DNA of 64,000 bases, taken from the NCBI RefSeq assembly GCF_900143625.1, contig NZ_FRFF01000006.1:1-64000 (forward strand), read 5' to 3'. Below are positions 16,575-24,446 of the stretch, in pieces; within the stretch, counting starts at the first letter, position 1, and each line of letters opens with the position of its first letter. The notes beneath the pieces were generated by a model. That model was given only the letters and a program-made list of their open reading frames with translations, made no database searches and was not told the origin of the DNA. This DNA comes from Nocardiopsis sp. JB363. Its GTDB lineage: Bacteria > Actinomycetota > Actinomycetes > Streptosporangiales > Streptosporangiaceae. The translations under genes and the position numbers were made by a program.

Positions 16575-17435
16575 CTACTCGGCGCCGAGCGGCTTCCAGC
16601 GGTTGGCTCGGGAGGACAGAACGCTCACGAGGGCGTTGAGGACCATGGCCAGTGCGGTCAGGACCACGACCGCGGCGAACACGCCCGCGGTGTTGAACTG
16701 CGCGGCGGCGTCGTTGATGAGGTAACCCAGGCCGCGGTTGGAGGCGACGAGTTCACCGATCACCGCGCCGATGAGCGCGTACGGGATCGAGACCTTCAGA
16801 CCGGTCAGCAGACCGGACATGGAGGCCGGCAGGACCACCTTGAAGGCGACGTCCTTGTTCGATCCGCCCATCAGCCGGACGGCGTCGATGAGACCGCGGT
16901 CCACGTCGCGGACGCCGGCGGCGGTGTTGAGGAAGACCAGGAAGAACACGCTGACGGCCGCCAGGATGACCTTCATGTCCAGGCCGATGCCGAACCACAC
17001 GATGAACAGTGGTGCGAGCGCCACCTTGGGGATCGAGTACAGCGCCATCATGAACGGCTCGAACACGTCGTAGACGATGCGGATCGAGGCGAGCACGAAA
17101 CCGGCGAGCGCGCCGGTGAGGGCACCGATGACGTAACCGAGCACCACTTCCTGGATGGTGATCCAGGTGTGCGTGCCCAGGGTGCCGTCCTGGACCCAGT
17201 CGATCAGTTGTTCCCCGACGGCGATCGGGTTGGAGACGAACATGGGGTTGGCGACCAGGTTGCCGGCCAACTGCCAGAGCAGGAGGAAGAGCGCGAGCGC
17301 CCCCGCTCGCAGCGACCACACCAGCGTGGTGCGGCCGTGGCGGTACCACCAACTGCGTCGGCGGGCCTCTTTGACGGGGCCGCTCGTGCTCAGACCGTCG
17401 TTGGTCTGGGACGGGGAAACCGATCCGGTGCTCAT
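16575..17435 (-). CDS. ABC transporter permease (SsuC/BPD type)
   Basis: A 286-residue inner-membrane permease. ATG 17435 overlaps the ATPase stop (TGATG); the longer open frame to 17657 is ignored. A hydrophilic N-terminus of about 30 residues is followed by several helices (AGALALFLLLWQLAG, VVLGYVIGALTGALAGFVLA, VILAAVSVFFLVFLNTAAG, VFAAVVVLTALAMVLNALV). The EAA coupling loop is seen as DAVRLMGGSNKDVAFKVVLPAS, which docks on the ATPase. It belongs to one importer with the flanking genes. Confidence 0.9.
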   Translation of the reverse strand: MSTGSVSPSQTNDGLSTSGPVKEARRRSWWYRHGRTTLVWSLRAGALALFLLLWQLAGNLVANPMFVSNPIAVGEQLIDWVQDGTLGTHTWITIQEVVLGYVIGALTGALAGFVLASIRIVYDVFEPFMMALYSIPKVALAPLFIVWFGIGLDMKVILAAVSVFFLVFLNTAAGVRDVDRGLIDAVRLMGGSNKDVAFKVVLPASMSGLLTGLKVSIPYALIGAVIGELVASNRGLGYLINDAAAQFNTAGVFAAVVVLTALAMVLNALVSVLSSRANRWKPLGAE

Positions 17436-18199
17436 CAGCGCGCTCCTTTCTTCAGCGCGGCGGCCAGCGTGGAGTGCAGTTCCACGAACCGCGGTCGCAC
17501 CTTGGTCTCGTCGGGGTCGCGCGGGCGCTCGATGTCCACTTCCTGGTCCAGCAGGATGGTGCCGAGCGGACCCAGGACGACGACGCGGTCGCCGAGTAGC
17601 AGGGCCTCCTCGATGTCGTGGGTGACGAAGACGATGGTGTGCCCGGTCCGCGACCACAGCCGCAGCAACTCCACCTGGAGCTCGGAACGGAGCTGGGCGT
17701 CCAGGGCGCCGAAGGGCTCGTCCATCAGGATGGTCTCGGCGCCGTTGGCGAGCATGCGGGCCAGACTCGCGCGGCGGCGCATGCCACCGGAGAGCTCACG
17801 CGGGTAGTTGTCGGCGAAGTCGGACAGCCCGACCGTGGCGACGAGGTCCAGGGCCTTGGCCTCGCGCTCGGACTTCTCGACGCCCGCGATCTCCATGGGC
17901 ATCTCGACGTTGCGCCGCACGCTCCGCCAGGGCATGAGCGTGTCGGTCTGGGTCAGGTACCCGATGTCGGGGGTGGGGCCGGTGTGCGCTTCGCCCCGGT
18001 GCAGCACCCGTCCCGAGGTGGGCTTGGAGAGCCCGGAGAGCAGGTTCAGCATGGTGGACTTGCCACAACCGGAGCGGCCCAGGATGGTGACGAAGGTTCC
18101 CTGCTCGATGGTGAGGTTGAAGTCGCGCAGGGCCACCGTGGCCACGTCGTCGCGTTGGAATTCCTTGGTGAGGTGCTCGACCTCCAGAACGACGCTCAT
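17435..18199 (-). CDS. ABC transporter ATP-binding protein (SsuB/TauB type)
   Basis: A 254-residue ATPase with all motifs: Walker A GRSGCGKST, Q-loop near GYLTQTDTLMPW, signature LSGGMRRRASLARML, Walker B ETILMDEPFGALD, and the switch His in FVTHDIEEA. This type energises uptake of sulfonates, nitrate or aromatic acids. ATG 18199 overlaps the stop of the DUF6282 gene by ATGA, and its own stop overlaps the permease start. The three cistrons are therefore translationally coupled. Confidence 0.93.
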   Translation of the reverse strand: MSVVLEVEHLTKEFQRDDVATVALRDFNLTIEQGTFVTILGRSGCGKSTMLNLLSGLSKPTSGRVLHRGEAHTGPTPDIGYLTQTDTLMPWRSVRRNVEMPMEIAGVEKSEREAKALDLVATVGLSDFADNYPRELSGGMRRRASLARMLANGAETILMDEPFGALDAQLRSELQVELLRLWSRTGHTIVFVTHDIEEALLLGDRVVVLGPLGTILLDQEVDIERPRDPDETKVRPRFVELHSTLAAALKKGAR

Positions 18200-19167
18200 G
18201 TGGAGATCGCCCCTTCCTCGTGGTGGGCCGACGGGGCGTCGGGCAGTGGGTCGGCGCCCGCGAGCCGGCGCGAGTTGTGCACCACCATCAGGCGCACCTC
18301 CTGGTCGGTGAAACCGTCCTTGAGCAGGACGTCCGCGGCCAAGGCGAGACCGTCTTCCACCGGCGGGTTGAAGGGCTGGCCCAGGTCCGAGCTGATGACG
18401 GAGGACTCCGGTCCGGCCGCGCGGATGTTGTCCAGCCACACCCGCCAGGACACTTTGCCGGTCAGCGGGGTGGTCAGGCAGCGCTCCAGGTAGGCGCCGT
18501 GTTCGGCGAGCGTCTTCTGGTTCTTGGCGGGGATGCGCTGGGAGGTGAACTCCGGGTGGGTGACGACGATGCGTCGGACACCGCGTTCCCGGGCGTAGGC
18601 GATCACCTTCGAGGACTCGTCACCGTGCAGGTGCCCGGTGGCCAGCGTCATGTCGTGCTTGGCGATGACGTCGAGGACCTGACGGGCCGCGGTCGCCACC
18701 TCGCCGTTCTCGTCGAGCACGTCGACGGTGGGACTGATGATCCCGTCGTCGCGCAGGTCCTGTTGGATCTGCGCCCACATGGGCGGGGTGGAGCCTTCGG
18801 GGGCCTCGGAGAGACAGCTGCGCTGGTTGTCGCTGTCCACGGTGGGGAGCCAGACGAACTGGGCGCCGCCTCGCGCCGCGATCTCGACCGCGACGGGGTT
18901 GAGTCCGCCCACGGAGGCGTTGAGGGTGATGGCGCCGAGTACGTCCACGTCCGGGTGGACGTTGCGGACGACCTCGGCGCGTTCGGTGGTGGGGGTGTAG
19001 TGGGACTTGAGCACGAAGCCCGCCAGGCCGTGCCGCTTGAAACGGGGGGCGAGTTCGAGATCGCTGACCCTGCGCTTCATCACATCGGGGGCGATGTGAA
19101 CGTGGATGTCGTAGGCATCCTGGACGAGCCGGCGGGCGTGTGCGGTGGGTTCTGGGTGATGCGACAT
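18196..19167 (-). CDS. DUF6282 family protein (metal-dependent hydrolase-like)
   Basis: A 323-residue protein, first gene of the catabolic operon, with AAGGGG upstream of ATG 19167. The start DAYDIHVHIAPDVMKRR contains HxH, as in PHP/amidohydrolase metal sites. Further candidate ligands are SHYTPTTERAE, LATGHLHGDE and RIVVTHPEF, and late in the chain SSDLGQPFNPP gives an Asp. This order (HxH, H, H, D) fits a TIM-barrel metallohydrolase. The DUF6282 assignment rests on my recognition of the sequence. It may open or deesterify the compound brought in by the ABC importer, but this is inference. It is preceded by a candidate GntR operator. Confidence 0.78.
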   Translation of the reverse strand: MSHHPEPTAHARRLVQDAYDIHVHIAPDVMKRRVSDLELAPRFKRHGLAGFVLKSHYTPTTERAEVVRNVHPDVDVLGAITLNASVGGLNPVAVEIAARGGAQFVWLPTVDSDNQRSCLSEAPEGSTPPMWAQIQQDLRDDGIISPTVDVLDENGEVATAARQVLDVIAKHDMTLATGHLHGDESSKVIAYARERGVRRIVVTHPEFTSQRIPAKNQKTLAEHGAYLERCLTTPLTGKVSWRVWLDNIRAAGPESSVISSDLGQPFNPPVEDGLALAADVLLKDGFTDQEVRLMVVHNSRRLAGADPLPDAPSAHHEEGAIST

Positions 19168-19199
19168 GCCGCCCCTTCGCTAACGAACTAGTGAGCGAC

Positions 19200-19225
19200 A
19201 TTGTTAACGATCTTGGTCACATCCG
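19200..19225. promoter_or_regulatory. candidate GntR operator, operon copy
   Basis: Contains ATTGTTAACGAT at 19200-19211 and a downstream GGTCACATCC block. It matches the site at 20009-20034 at 21 of 26 positions. It begins 33 bp before the DUF6282 start, in the promoter region of the seven-gene operon. The T-GT-N2-AC-A core fits FadR-type GntR half-sites. Confidence 0.7.
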
Positions 19226-19299
19226 TCAATACCCACGTAACGTCAGGTCAGGGGGTAGGTGGCCTCCAGGCGTAGGGGCGCAACGCGGGCGATGGGCGT

Positions 19300-19977
19300 T
19301 TACTTCCGCTCGGTGAAGTACTCCCGTGTCGCCTCGAAGACACTCTCCAGGTGCGCCCGCATGGCGTTCGCGGCGCGTTCGGGGTCCTTCGCGCAGACCG
19401 CCTCCACGATCTCCAAGTGCTCGGGCAACGACGTGGCGGGTCGATGCGGCTGCATGGCCAGGCGGATGCGGTACCGGACGTTCTGGGCGCGCAGTCGCTG
19501 GACGACGTCGGGCGCCACCTTGGCGCCGCTGATGTCCAGCACCGCCTGGTGCAGATCACGGTTGGCCTGCGAATAGGCCTCCCCGTCACCCGTGTCCACC
19601 GCCTCGCGCATCACCTCGCCCAAGGACCGCAGCCTCGCCATGCCGTCGTCGTCTATGCGTTCGGCGGCGCGGGCCGCGCACATCGACTCCAGGGCCGCGC
19701 GCACCTCCACGATCTCCAGCGCCTCGTCCAGGTCGACGGCGCGCACCCGGGCGCCGCGATTGCGGATCTTCTCCACCAGGCCCTCCACGGTGAGGGTCGC
19801 CAGGGCCGCGCGCACCGCGCCCCTGCTGGCGTCGAACATCTCGATGAGATCGGTTTCCACCAGACGCTGTCGGGGGGCGAAGTCTCCGGCGACGATGGCC
19901 TGGCGAAGGCGTGACGCCACGCGGTCGGCGTCACTGACACTCCCTTGCGGCCCCTGCTCTACTGCCTCCTGGGTCAT
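19300..19977 (-). CDS. GntR family regulator, FadR subfamily
   Basis: A 225-residue repressor-type protein. ATG 19977 is chosen for its AAAGGAAG ribosome site; the open frame to 20019 would overlap the operator. The winged helix occupies about residues 18-80 (VASRLRQAIVAGDFAPRQRLVETDL, then ASRGAVRAALATLTVEGLVEKI). The rest is an all-helical FCD ligand domain (EALEIVEVRAALESMCA, ANRDLHQAVLDISGA, LPEHLEIVEAV with metal-binding His). FCD proteins sense carboxylic acids, so a pathway intermediate is a likely effector. It is transcribed towards the catabolic operon and divergently from the dehydrogenase-like gene. Confidence 0.9.
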   Translation of the reverse strand: MTQEAVEQGPQGSVSDADRVASRLRQAIVAGDFAPRQRLVETDLIEMFDASRGAVRAALATLTVEGLVEKIRNRGARVRAVDLDEALEIVEVRAALESMCAARAAERIDDDGMARLRSLGEVMREAVDTGDGEAYSQANRDLHQAVLDISGAKVAPDVVQRLRAQNVRYRIRLAMQPHRPATSLPEHLEIVEAVCAKDPERAANAMRAHLESVFEATREYFTERK

Positions 19978-20008
19978 GGTCTTCCTTTCGCTCATCTTGG
20001 TGTGCATT

Positions 20009-20034
20009 ATTGTAAACAATGTTGTTCACATCTG
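20009..20034. promoter_or_regulatory. candidate GntR operator, divergent-promoter copy
   Basis: Begins with ATTGTAAACAAT (20009-20020), perfect 5-bp arms around AA, and continues with a GTTCACATCT block. It stands between the GntR start (19977) and the dehydrogenase-like start (20061), and so can control both. It is nearly identical to the site at 19200. Confidence 0.72.
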
Positions 20035-20060
20035 AAGGGCACTCGCTACCGGAGGACGCG

Positions 20061-20825
20061 ATGATCGTCATCACCATGGTCGGCCTGGGTGAGGCCGGCA
20101 GGCTCATCGGCGAAGGACTCGCCGAGGCCGGGGCCCGGGTCAAGGGCTACGACCCGTTCGTCGCGTTGTCCGACTCGCCCATCGTGCAGTACGCCGAGCC
20201 GGCGGAGGCGCTCGCCGAAACGGAGATCGTCATCAGCCTCGTGGGCCCCGACGCCGCGGAGAAGGTCGCGACGCAGGTGCTCGCCCTGATGCCCGCCTCA
20301 GCGGTCTACGCGGACCTGAACACCCTCTCCCCGGGGGAGAAGAAAGCGCTCGGGGTCCTGGCCTCCGACGCCGGCGTTCCCTTCGCCGACGTCGCGGTCA
20401 TGGCCCCCGTCCCACGGGAGGGCAGCCGGACACCGCTGCTCGCCGCCGGCAGCGGAGCCGAAACCTTCACCGCCGCGCTCTCGCCCCTGGGCACACCCGT
20501 GCGCGCGGTCTCCGAAGAGGCCGGCGACGCCGCCGCCCGCAAGATGCTGCGCAGCGTGTTCATGAAGGGCCTCGCGGCGCTGATCATCGAATCGCTCGAC
20601 GCCGCGAGCGCCGTCGGGGCGGACGGCGACCTCCGCGACCAGATCGCCGCCGAGTTCGGCGAGAACGGTGCGGCCCTGGTCGACCGCCTCGTCGACGGCA
20701 CACGTCAGCACGCCGGCCGCCGCGTCCACGAGATGGAAGCGGCCCAGGCCTACCTGGAGGAACTCGGGGTGGACCATCCCGTCACCGACGCCACGGTCGC
20801 CCACCTGCGCCGCCTGAGCACCTGA
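20061..20825 (+). CDS. 6-phosphogluconate-dehydrogenase-like NAD(P) oxidoreductase
   Basis: A 254-residue beta-hydroxyacid-dehydrogenase-type protein. ATG 20061 has CCGGAGG 6 bases upstream. The Rossmann motif is VGLGEAGRLIGEGLAEAGARVKGYDP. ISLVGPDAA and YADLNTLSPGEKKALG follow, as in 6PGDH and 3-hydroxyisobutyrate dehydrogenase relatives. The C-terminal half (EEAGDAAARKMLRSVFMKGLAALIIESL) resembles the DUF1932 domain and carries the conserved Lys. The substrate is unknown; its position under the shared operator suggests oxidation of a hydroxy acid feeding the 4-oxalomesaconate route. It is not LigC-like by the motifs I can see. Confidence 0.78.
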   Translation: MIVITMVGLGEAGRLIGEGLAEAGARVKGYDPFVALSDSPIVQYAEPAEALAETEIVISLVGPDAAEKVATQVLALMPASAVYADLNTLSPGEKKALGVLASDAGVPFADVAVMAPVPREGSRTPLLAAGSGAETFTAALSPLGTPVRAVSEEAGDAAARKMLRSVFMKGLAALIIESLDAASAVGADGDLRDQIAAEFGENGAALVDRLVDGTRQHAGRRVHEMEAAQAYLEELGVDHPVTDATVAHLRRLST

Positions 20826-20911
20826 CGGCGGGCTCGACGCCACCTGGGATGATCTTGATCGACACGCGACAGCGTTGAACCCCATTGGTGTCACGGAAAA
20901 GAGGCAAAGGG

Positions 20912-21850
20912 ATGGAAACGTCGGCGAACGAGCGGCCGTTCAGAGAGTCTGAATGGAAGAAGGTCGAGGGTTTCGACTTCACCGACATCACCTACCACCG
21001 CTATGTCGGACCCGCGCGTAGTGGCGCGGGCAACGACATCGGTGCGGTGCGTATCGCCTTCGATCGCCCGGAGGTGCGCAACGCCTTCCGGCCGCACACG
21101 GTCGACGAGCTCTACACGGCGATGGAGCACGCGCGCTCCTGGACGGTGATCGGTACCGTCCTGCTCACCGGCAACGGCCCGTCCGCCAAGGACGGCGGTT
21201 GGGCCTTCTGCTCCGGCGGGGACCAGAGGGTGCGCGGTCGGGACGGCTACCTGTACGAGGACGACGGTTCCGACGGTGAGCAGCGCAAGGCCGACCAGGG
21301 CCGTCTGCACATCCTGGAGGTCCAGCGGCTGATCCGCTCCATGCCCAAGGTCGTCATCGCCGTGGTCAACGGCTGGGCGGCCGGCGGCGGACATTCGCTC
21401 CACGTGGTGTGCGACCTGACCATCGCCTCCCGACAGCACGGGTTCTTCAAGCAGACGGACGCCACCGTCGGATCCTTCGACGGGGGCTATGGTTCGGCGC
21501 TGCTGGCCCGTCAGGTCGGCCAGAAGCGGGCGCGGGAGATCTTCTTCCTGGCCCGGGCGTACTCGGCCACCGAGATGCAGGAGATGGGCGCGGTCAACAC
21601 CGTGGTCGACCACGGTGAGCTGGAGGACACGGCGGTGCGGATGGCCACCGACATCTCCGACCAGTCCCCGCAGGCGCTCAGGATGCTCAAGTACGCCTTC
21701 AACCTTCCCGACGACGGGATGCTCGGGCAGCAGCTATTCGCGGGAGAGGCGACCCGGCTCGCCTACATGACCGAGGAGGCCGTGGAGGGCAAGACGGCAT
21801 TCCTGGAGAAGCGCAGCCCCGACTGGTCGGGCTTCCCTCGGTACTACTGA
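20912..21850 (+). CDS. menB: 1,4-dihydroxy-2-naphthoyl-CoA synthase
   Basis: A 312-residue crotonase-fold enzyme that closes the second ring of menaquinone from o-succinylbenzoyl-CoA. MenB-specific features are FDFTDITYHR near the start, ARIAFDRPEVRNAFRPHTVDEL-like segment, GWAFCSGGDQRVRG, VVNGWAAGGGHSLHVVCDLTIAS (oxyanion hole), FDGGYGSALLARQVGQKRAREIFFLA and the C-terminal EKRSPDWSGFPRYY. ATG 20912 follows AAAGGG. No other men gene is nearby. It lies 86 bp after the dehydrogenase-like gene and ends before a strong hairpin. Confidence 0.92.
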   Translation: METSANERPFRESEWKKVEGFDFTDITYHRYVGPARSGAGNDIGAVRIAFDRPEVRNAFRPHTVDELYTAMEHARSWTVIGTVLLTGNGPSAKDGGWAFCSGGDQRVRGRDGYLYEDDGSDGEQRKADQGRLHILEVQRLIRSMPKVVIAVVNGWAAGGGHSLHVVCDLTIASRQHGFFKQTDATVGSFDGGYGSALLARQVGQKRAREIFFLARAYSATEMQEMGAVNTVVDHGELEDTAVRMATDISDQSPQALRMLKYAFNLPDDGMLGQQLFAGEATRLAYMTEEAVEGKTAFLEKRSPDWSGFPRYY

Positions 21851-21859
21851 TCGGGGCAC

Positions 21860-21888
21860 GGCCGGGACCGCTTCGGGCGGTCCCGGCC
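21860..21888 (+). terminator. strong hairpin terminator after menB
   Basis: Perfect 12-bp GC-rich stem (21860-21871 with 21877-21888) and loop TTCGG, 9 bp after the menB stop. No T tract. Confidence 0.8.
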
Positions 21889-22085
21889 ATACCTTCGCGG
21901 GCTTTCCGGTGTAGGGTCCCCACGACCCACGCCGGACTCCGAGAGGGACCCCCAAAAGATCGAAGGCATCGTGCTCGGCTTGATGAGCCGCCCACATCGC
22001 GTCAGCGGTCGCGCATGCCGATGCTGCCCGAAATCTGGATCCACCGGGCCCCCGGATCGGTCCGTGGCAGCTACTCGAATACCTC

Positions 22086-22322
22086 TTGGCCCTCGGACTC
22101 GGTCTTTTCACCTGCGTCTTCCTGACCGGCCTCGCCTTTCTCGCCCTCCGGTCCATCGACCACCGGATGCGGATCCGGTGGAACGAGGAAAGACCGCCGC
22201 CCACGCATCCGACAGGACACGGAAGCACGCACAACGTGGTCGGTGACGTCCACGGCTCGGGAGTGGTGATGCAGGCCGATCGCATCGACGTCCACGTCAT
22301 ATCGCCGCCCGGGAAACGCTGA
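22086..22322 (+). CDS. possible small membrane protein with VVMQADRIDVH tag
   Basis: A frame of at least 78 codons with one hydrophobic segment (ALGLGLFTCVFLTGLAFLALR), a basic stretch and a C-terminal THNVVGDVHGSGVVMQADRIDVHV. That tail resembles the Val-rich, QA-x-x-I-x-H tag found in small actinomycete proteins and STAND ATPases; compare VVQARDVSGGIHFH in the NB-ARC protein here. The frame is open back to 21987, but the only usual start before the helix is TTG 22086, without a ribosome site, so the gene may be truncated or use a rare start. A hairpin follows its stop by two bases, which favours a real gene. Confidence 0.45.
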   Translation: MALGLGLFTCVFLTGLAFLALRSIDHRMRIRWNEERPPPTHPTGHGSTHNVVGDVHGSGVVMQADRIDVHVISPPGKR

Positions 22323-22323
22323 A

Positions 22324-22345
22324 GGTCAGAACCGGAGTTCTGGCC
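22324..22345 (+). terminator. hairpin after the small membrane ORF
   Basis: GGTCAGAAC (22324-22332), loop CGGA, GTTCTGGCC (22337-22345); one G-T pair in a 9-bp stem. Confidence 0.55.
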
Positions 22346-22396
22346 GTACCACCTGATGTTTATCACCCACCGTCACCAACCGATACTCAGAAAGAC

Positions 22397-22404
22397 TCGT
22401 TGGC
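22397..22404. repeat. target-site duplication, left
   Basis: TCGTTGGC immediately before the left inverted repeat. The same eight bases follow the outer right inverted repeat at 25783-25790. Eight bp is the target duplication length of the ISL3 family. Confidence 0.92.
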
Positions 22405-22428
22405 GGCTCATCCCAATCGGGGGTGTAG
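22405..22428. repeat. left terminal inverted repeat (IRL)
   Basis: Starts GGCTCATCCCAATC and ends GGGTGTAG. The transposase stop codon lies inside it. It pairs with 25759-25782 at 19 of 24 positions. Confidence 0.9.
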
Positions 22429-23733
22429 AAGTTGGGGTCTGAAGCCGCCGGTCTCGAGCAGGCTTCGGGCGATGTAGTTGGTCAGGTTGCGGAACCCGAG
22501 TGCGGAGCCGCGCAGGTGTTCGAGCCGTCCGTTGAGCGCCTCGGTCGGCCCGTTGCTGGTGCCGGGTCGTTCGAAGTAGGCGAGCACGTCAGCGGCTCGC
22601 TTCTTCAGGGTCCGGCCCAGGGTGGTGAGCTCGGTGAGCACCTTGGGGACGCCGGCGCTGAGGTCGGTGATCAGCTTCTCCATGAGCTCGCGGCCACGTT
22701 GCCGGTCCTCGTGGCGATAGGCGGCGATCATGCGCTGGTAGACACCCCAGGTCGCCTCGACCTCGACGTGAGCGTCATCAACGAACAGCGCGCGTAGCCT
22801 GTCGCTCTGCTTGTCGGTGAGCAGGTCCGCGCCGGTGTGCAGCGTGCGCCGCGACTTGTAGAGCGGGTCGTCCCTGAACCCACGGTGCCCGTGGATCGCG
22901 AGTTGGACCCGGCGCCGGCACCTGTCGAGGGCGTCACCGGCCAGGCGCACGACGTGGAAGGGATCCATCACCGTGACCGCGTCCGGGATCTCCTCTGCAG
23001 CGGCGGTCTTGAACCCGGTGAAGCCGTCCATCGCGACCACCTCGACCGCGTCACGGAAGGCGTCGTCGCGGTCGGCGAGCCAGGTCTTGAACGCCGCCTT
23101 CGACCGGCCCTCGACCATGTCCAGCAGCCTTGCTGGGCCGGCGCCATCGCGGACCGGGGTGAGGTCGATGATCACGGTGACGTACTTGTCGCCACGCCTG
23201 GTGTGGCGCCAGACGTGCTCATCGACGCCAATGACCTTCACGCCCTCGAACCGCGTGGGGTCGTTGATCAGCAGCCGCTTGCCTTCAGCCAGGACCGCGT
23301 TGTTGGCGGTGTCCCACGCGACCCCGAGTCCCTCGGCGACACGTGCGACGGTGAGGTGTGCGACCACGATCCCTTCCAGCGCCCACCGCAGCCCGGTGCG
23401 CGAGAGCTTCGCGCGTGGCTCCGCCGCGGCGCTGGTGTCTTGGCGCCACACGTGTCCGCAGTCGGCACAGCGGTAGCGGCGCACTACAACTTCCAGCACG
23501 GTCGGTCGCCAGCCCAGCGGCTCGTGGGCCAACCGCCGGATCACGGTGTCACGAGCGGCGCCTTCGCTGCCGCACCGTCGGCACCACTGATCTGGTTCCA
23601 CCACGCGGCACGCGAGGACCGCACGATCCGGTTCAAGTCGTTGTCCGGTCACGCTCAGACCGAGGCCGTCGAGTCGAGCGAAGGCGGTCAGGTCAGGGCG
23701 GCCGAAGCCGGCCGGCGGGGTAGCGTCGGACAC
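22408..23733 (-). CDS. ISL3-family transposase
   Basis: A 441-residue transposase starting at GTG 23733. The N-terminal zinc-binding region has CRRCGSEG and YRCADCGHVW (two CxxC pairs). A helix-turn-helix region follows (VAHLTVARVAEGLGVAWDTANNAV). The DDE catalytic domain starts at GVKVIGVDEHVWRHTR, continues with AVEVVAMDGFTGFKTAA and VTVMDPFHVVRLAGDALD, and the Glu lies in SNGPTEALNGRLEHLRGSALGFRN. The C-terminus is complete, so the enzyme is probably active. Its stop overlaps the left inverted repeat, and it reads inward from the inner right end. A 12-bp inverted repeat sits just upstream of its start. Confidence 0.93.
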   Translation of the reverse strand: MSDATPPAGFGRPDLTAFARLDGLGLSVTGQRLEPDRAVLACRVVEPDQWCRRCGSEGAARDTVIRRLAHEPLGWRPTVLEVVVRRYRCADCGHVWRQDTSAAAEPRAKLSRTGLRWALEGIVVAHLTVARVAEGLGVAWDTANNAVLAEGKRLLINDPTRFEGVKVIGVDEHVWRHTRRGDKYVTVIIDLTPVRDGAGPARLLDMVEGRSKAAFKTWLADRDDAFRDAVEVVAMDGFTGFKTAAAEEIPDAVTVMDPFHVVRLAGDALDRCRRRVQLAIHGHRGFRDDPLYKSRRTLHTGADLLTDKQSDRLRALFVDDAHVEVEATWGVYQRMIAAYRHEDRQRGRELMEKLITDLSAGVPKVLTELTTLGRTLKKRAADVLAYFERPGTSNGPTEALNGRLEHLRGSALGFRNLTNYIARSLLETGGFRPQLLHPRLG

Positions 23734-23843
23734 GTCGAGGTCTTTCGGATGGATGGCGTAGGAACCTCCGTCGTCGGGAGACCTCGACGTCTATCTGCGG
23801 ACCGACGCGCCCGGCCGACCTACACCGTCATCTGAGAAGACCC
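23678..23843. repeat. 166-bp IS right-end repeat, inner copy
   Basis: Covers the first codons of the transposase, its upstream region with the 12-bp inverted repeat ACGTCGAGGTCT/AGACCTCGACGT (23732-23743, 23779-23790), and the terminal repeat 23820-23843. It is matched by 25617-25782 with about six mismatches. Confidence 0.92.
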
Positions 23844-24027
23844 CTCACGGCTCTGCCCGACACCGACGTCGCTCTCCTCTGCGACGGACCCCTCGCCGGC
23901 TGAGCGCTCGCGGCCGGCATCCTGTCCGTGTGCCGATAGGCCTCGCACCGCTCGGCAACGCAGCGTGGCGTTGCGTCGCGACCTGGCGACGGCTCGGCGG
24001 GGCGCGATCGTCTCGTGCGTTGGCGGA

Positions 24028-24339
24028 CTACGGGAGCTTGGACGCGAGGACGTCGGCCGCCAGGATCTCGGGTGCTGCGCCGAGGAGGTGCTGGTTGGCC
24101 ATCAGGGCTGCGACGATGGCGCCGTTGGCGTGGGCGTCGCGAGCGGCTTCGTCGGGGAATGCATCGAAGATCCAGAAGGTGTCGGCGTGGGTCCTGACCG
24201 CGAACCAGACAATCGTTCCTACTTCTTCGTTGGCGAGTGCGACAGCGCCGGCGAGCAGATCGGCGACCGCGTCGTGCTGTCCATCGGCCGCGACGATCTT
24301 GGCGACGAAGGCATACGGAAGTGATGCGGGTGTGGACAT
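24028..24339 (-). CDS. antibiotic-biosynthesis-monooxygenase (ABM) fold protein
   Basis: A 103-residue ferredoxin-like-fold protein with AAGGAGAG before ATG 24339. The segments FVAKIVAADGQHDAVADLLAGA, EVGTIVWFAVRTHADTFWIFDAFPDEAARDAHANG and ALMANQHLLGAAPEI match the ABM/YgiN family. These are small cofactor-independent quinol or polyketide monooxygenases, or heme-related enzymes. It is a passenger gene in the ISL3-type element, divergent from the GlxA-type regulator, which probably controls it. Confidence 0.8.
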   Translation of the reverse strand: MSTPASLPYAFVAKIVAADGQHDAVADLLAGAVALANEEVGTIVWFAVRTHADTFWIFDAFPDEAARDAHANGAIVAALMANQHLLGAAPEILAADVLASKLP

Positions 24340-24446
24340 GAGGGACTCTCCTTGACGTCGGGGTTCTTCGTGGGACGAGTTCAGCGTATGACGAGCGAGG
24401 GCCGGTGGGGAGTGGCGTATACGGCAGTATTGCTATTGTTTACGTC

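Noticed and set aside
20009-20061. ATG 20019 as the start of the 6PGDH-like gene
   Set aside because: It would lie within the operator and lacks a ribosome site; ATG 20061 has CCGGAGG.
21734-22366. 210-codon minus-strand frame after menB
   Set aside because: Overlaps the menB end and a terminator; no recognisable motif.
23844-23851. Target duplication at the inner IS end
   Set aside because: CTCACGGC does not match TCGTTGGC; only the outer end has the matching duplication.
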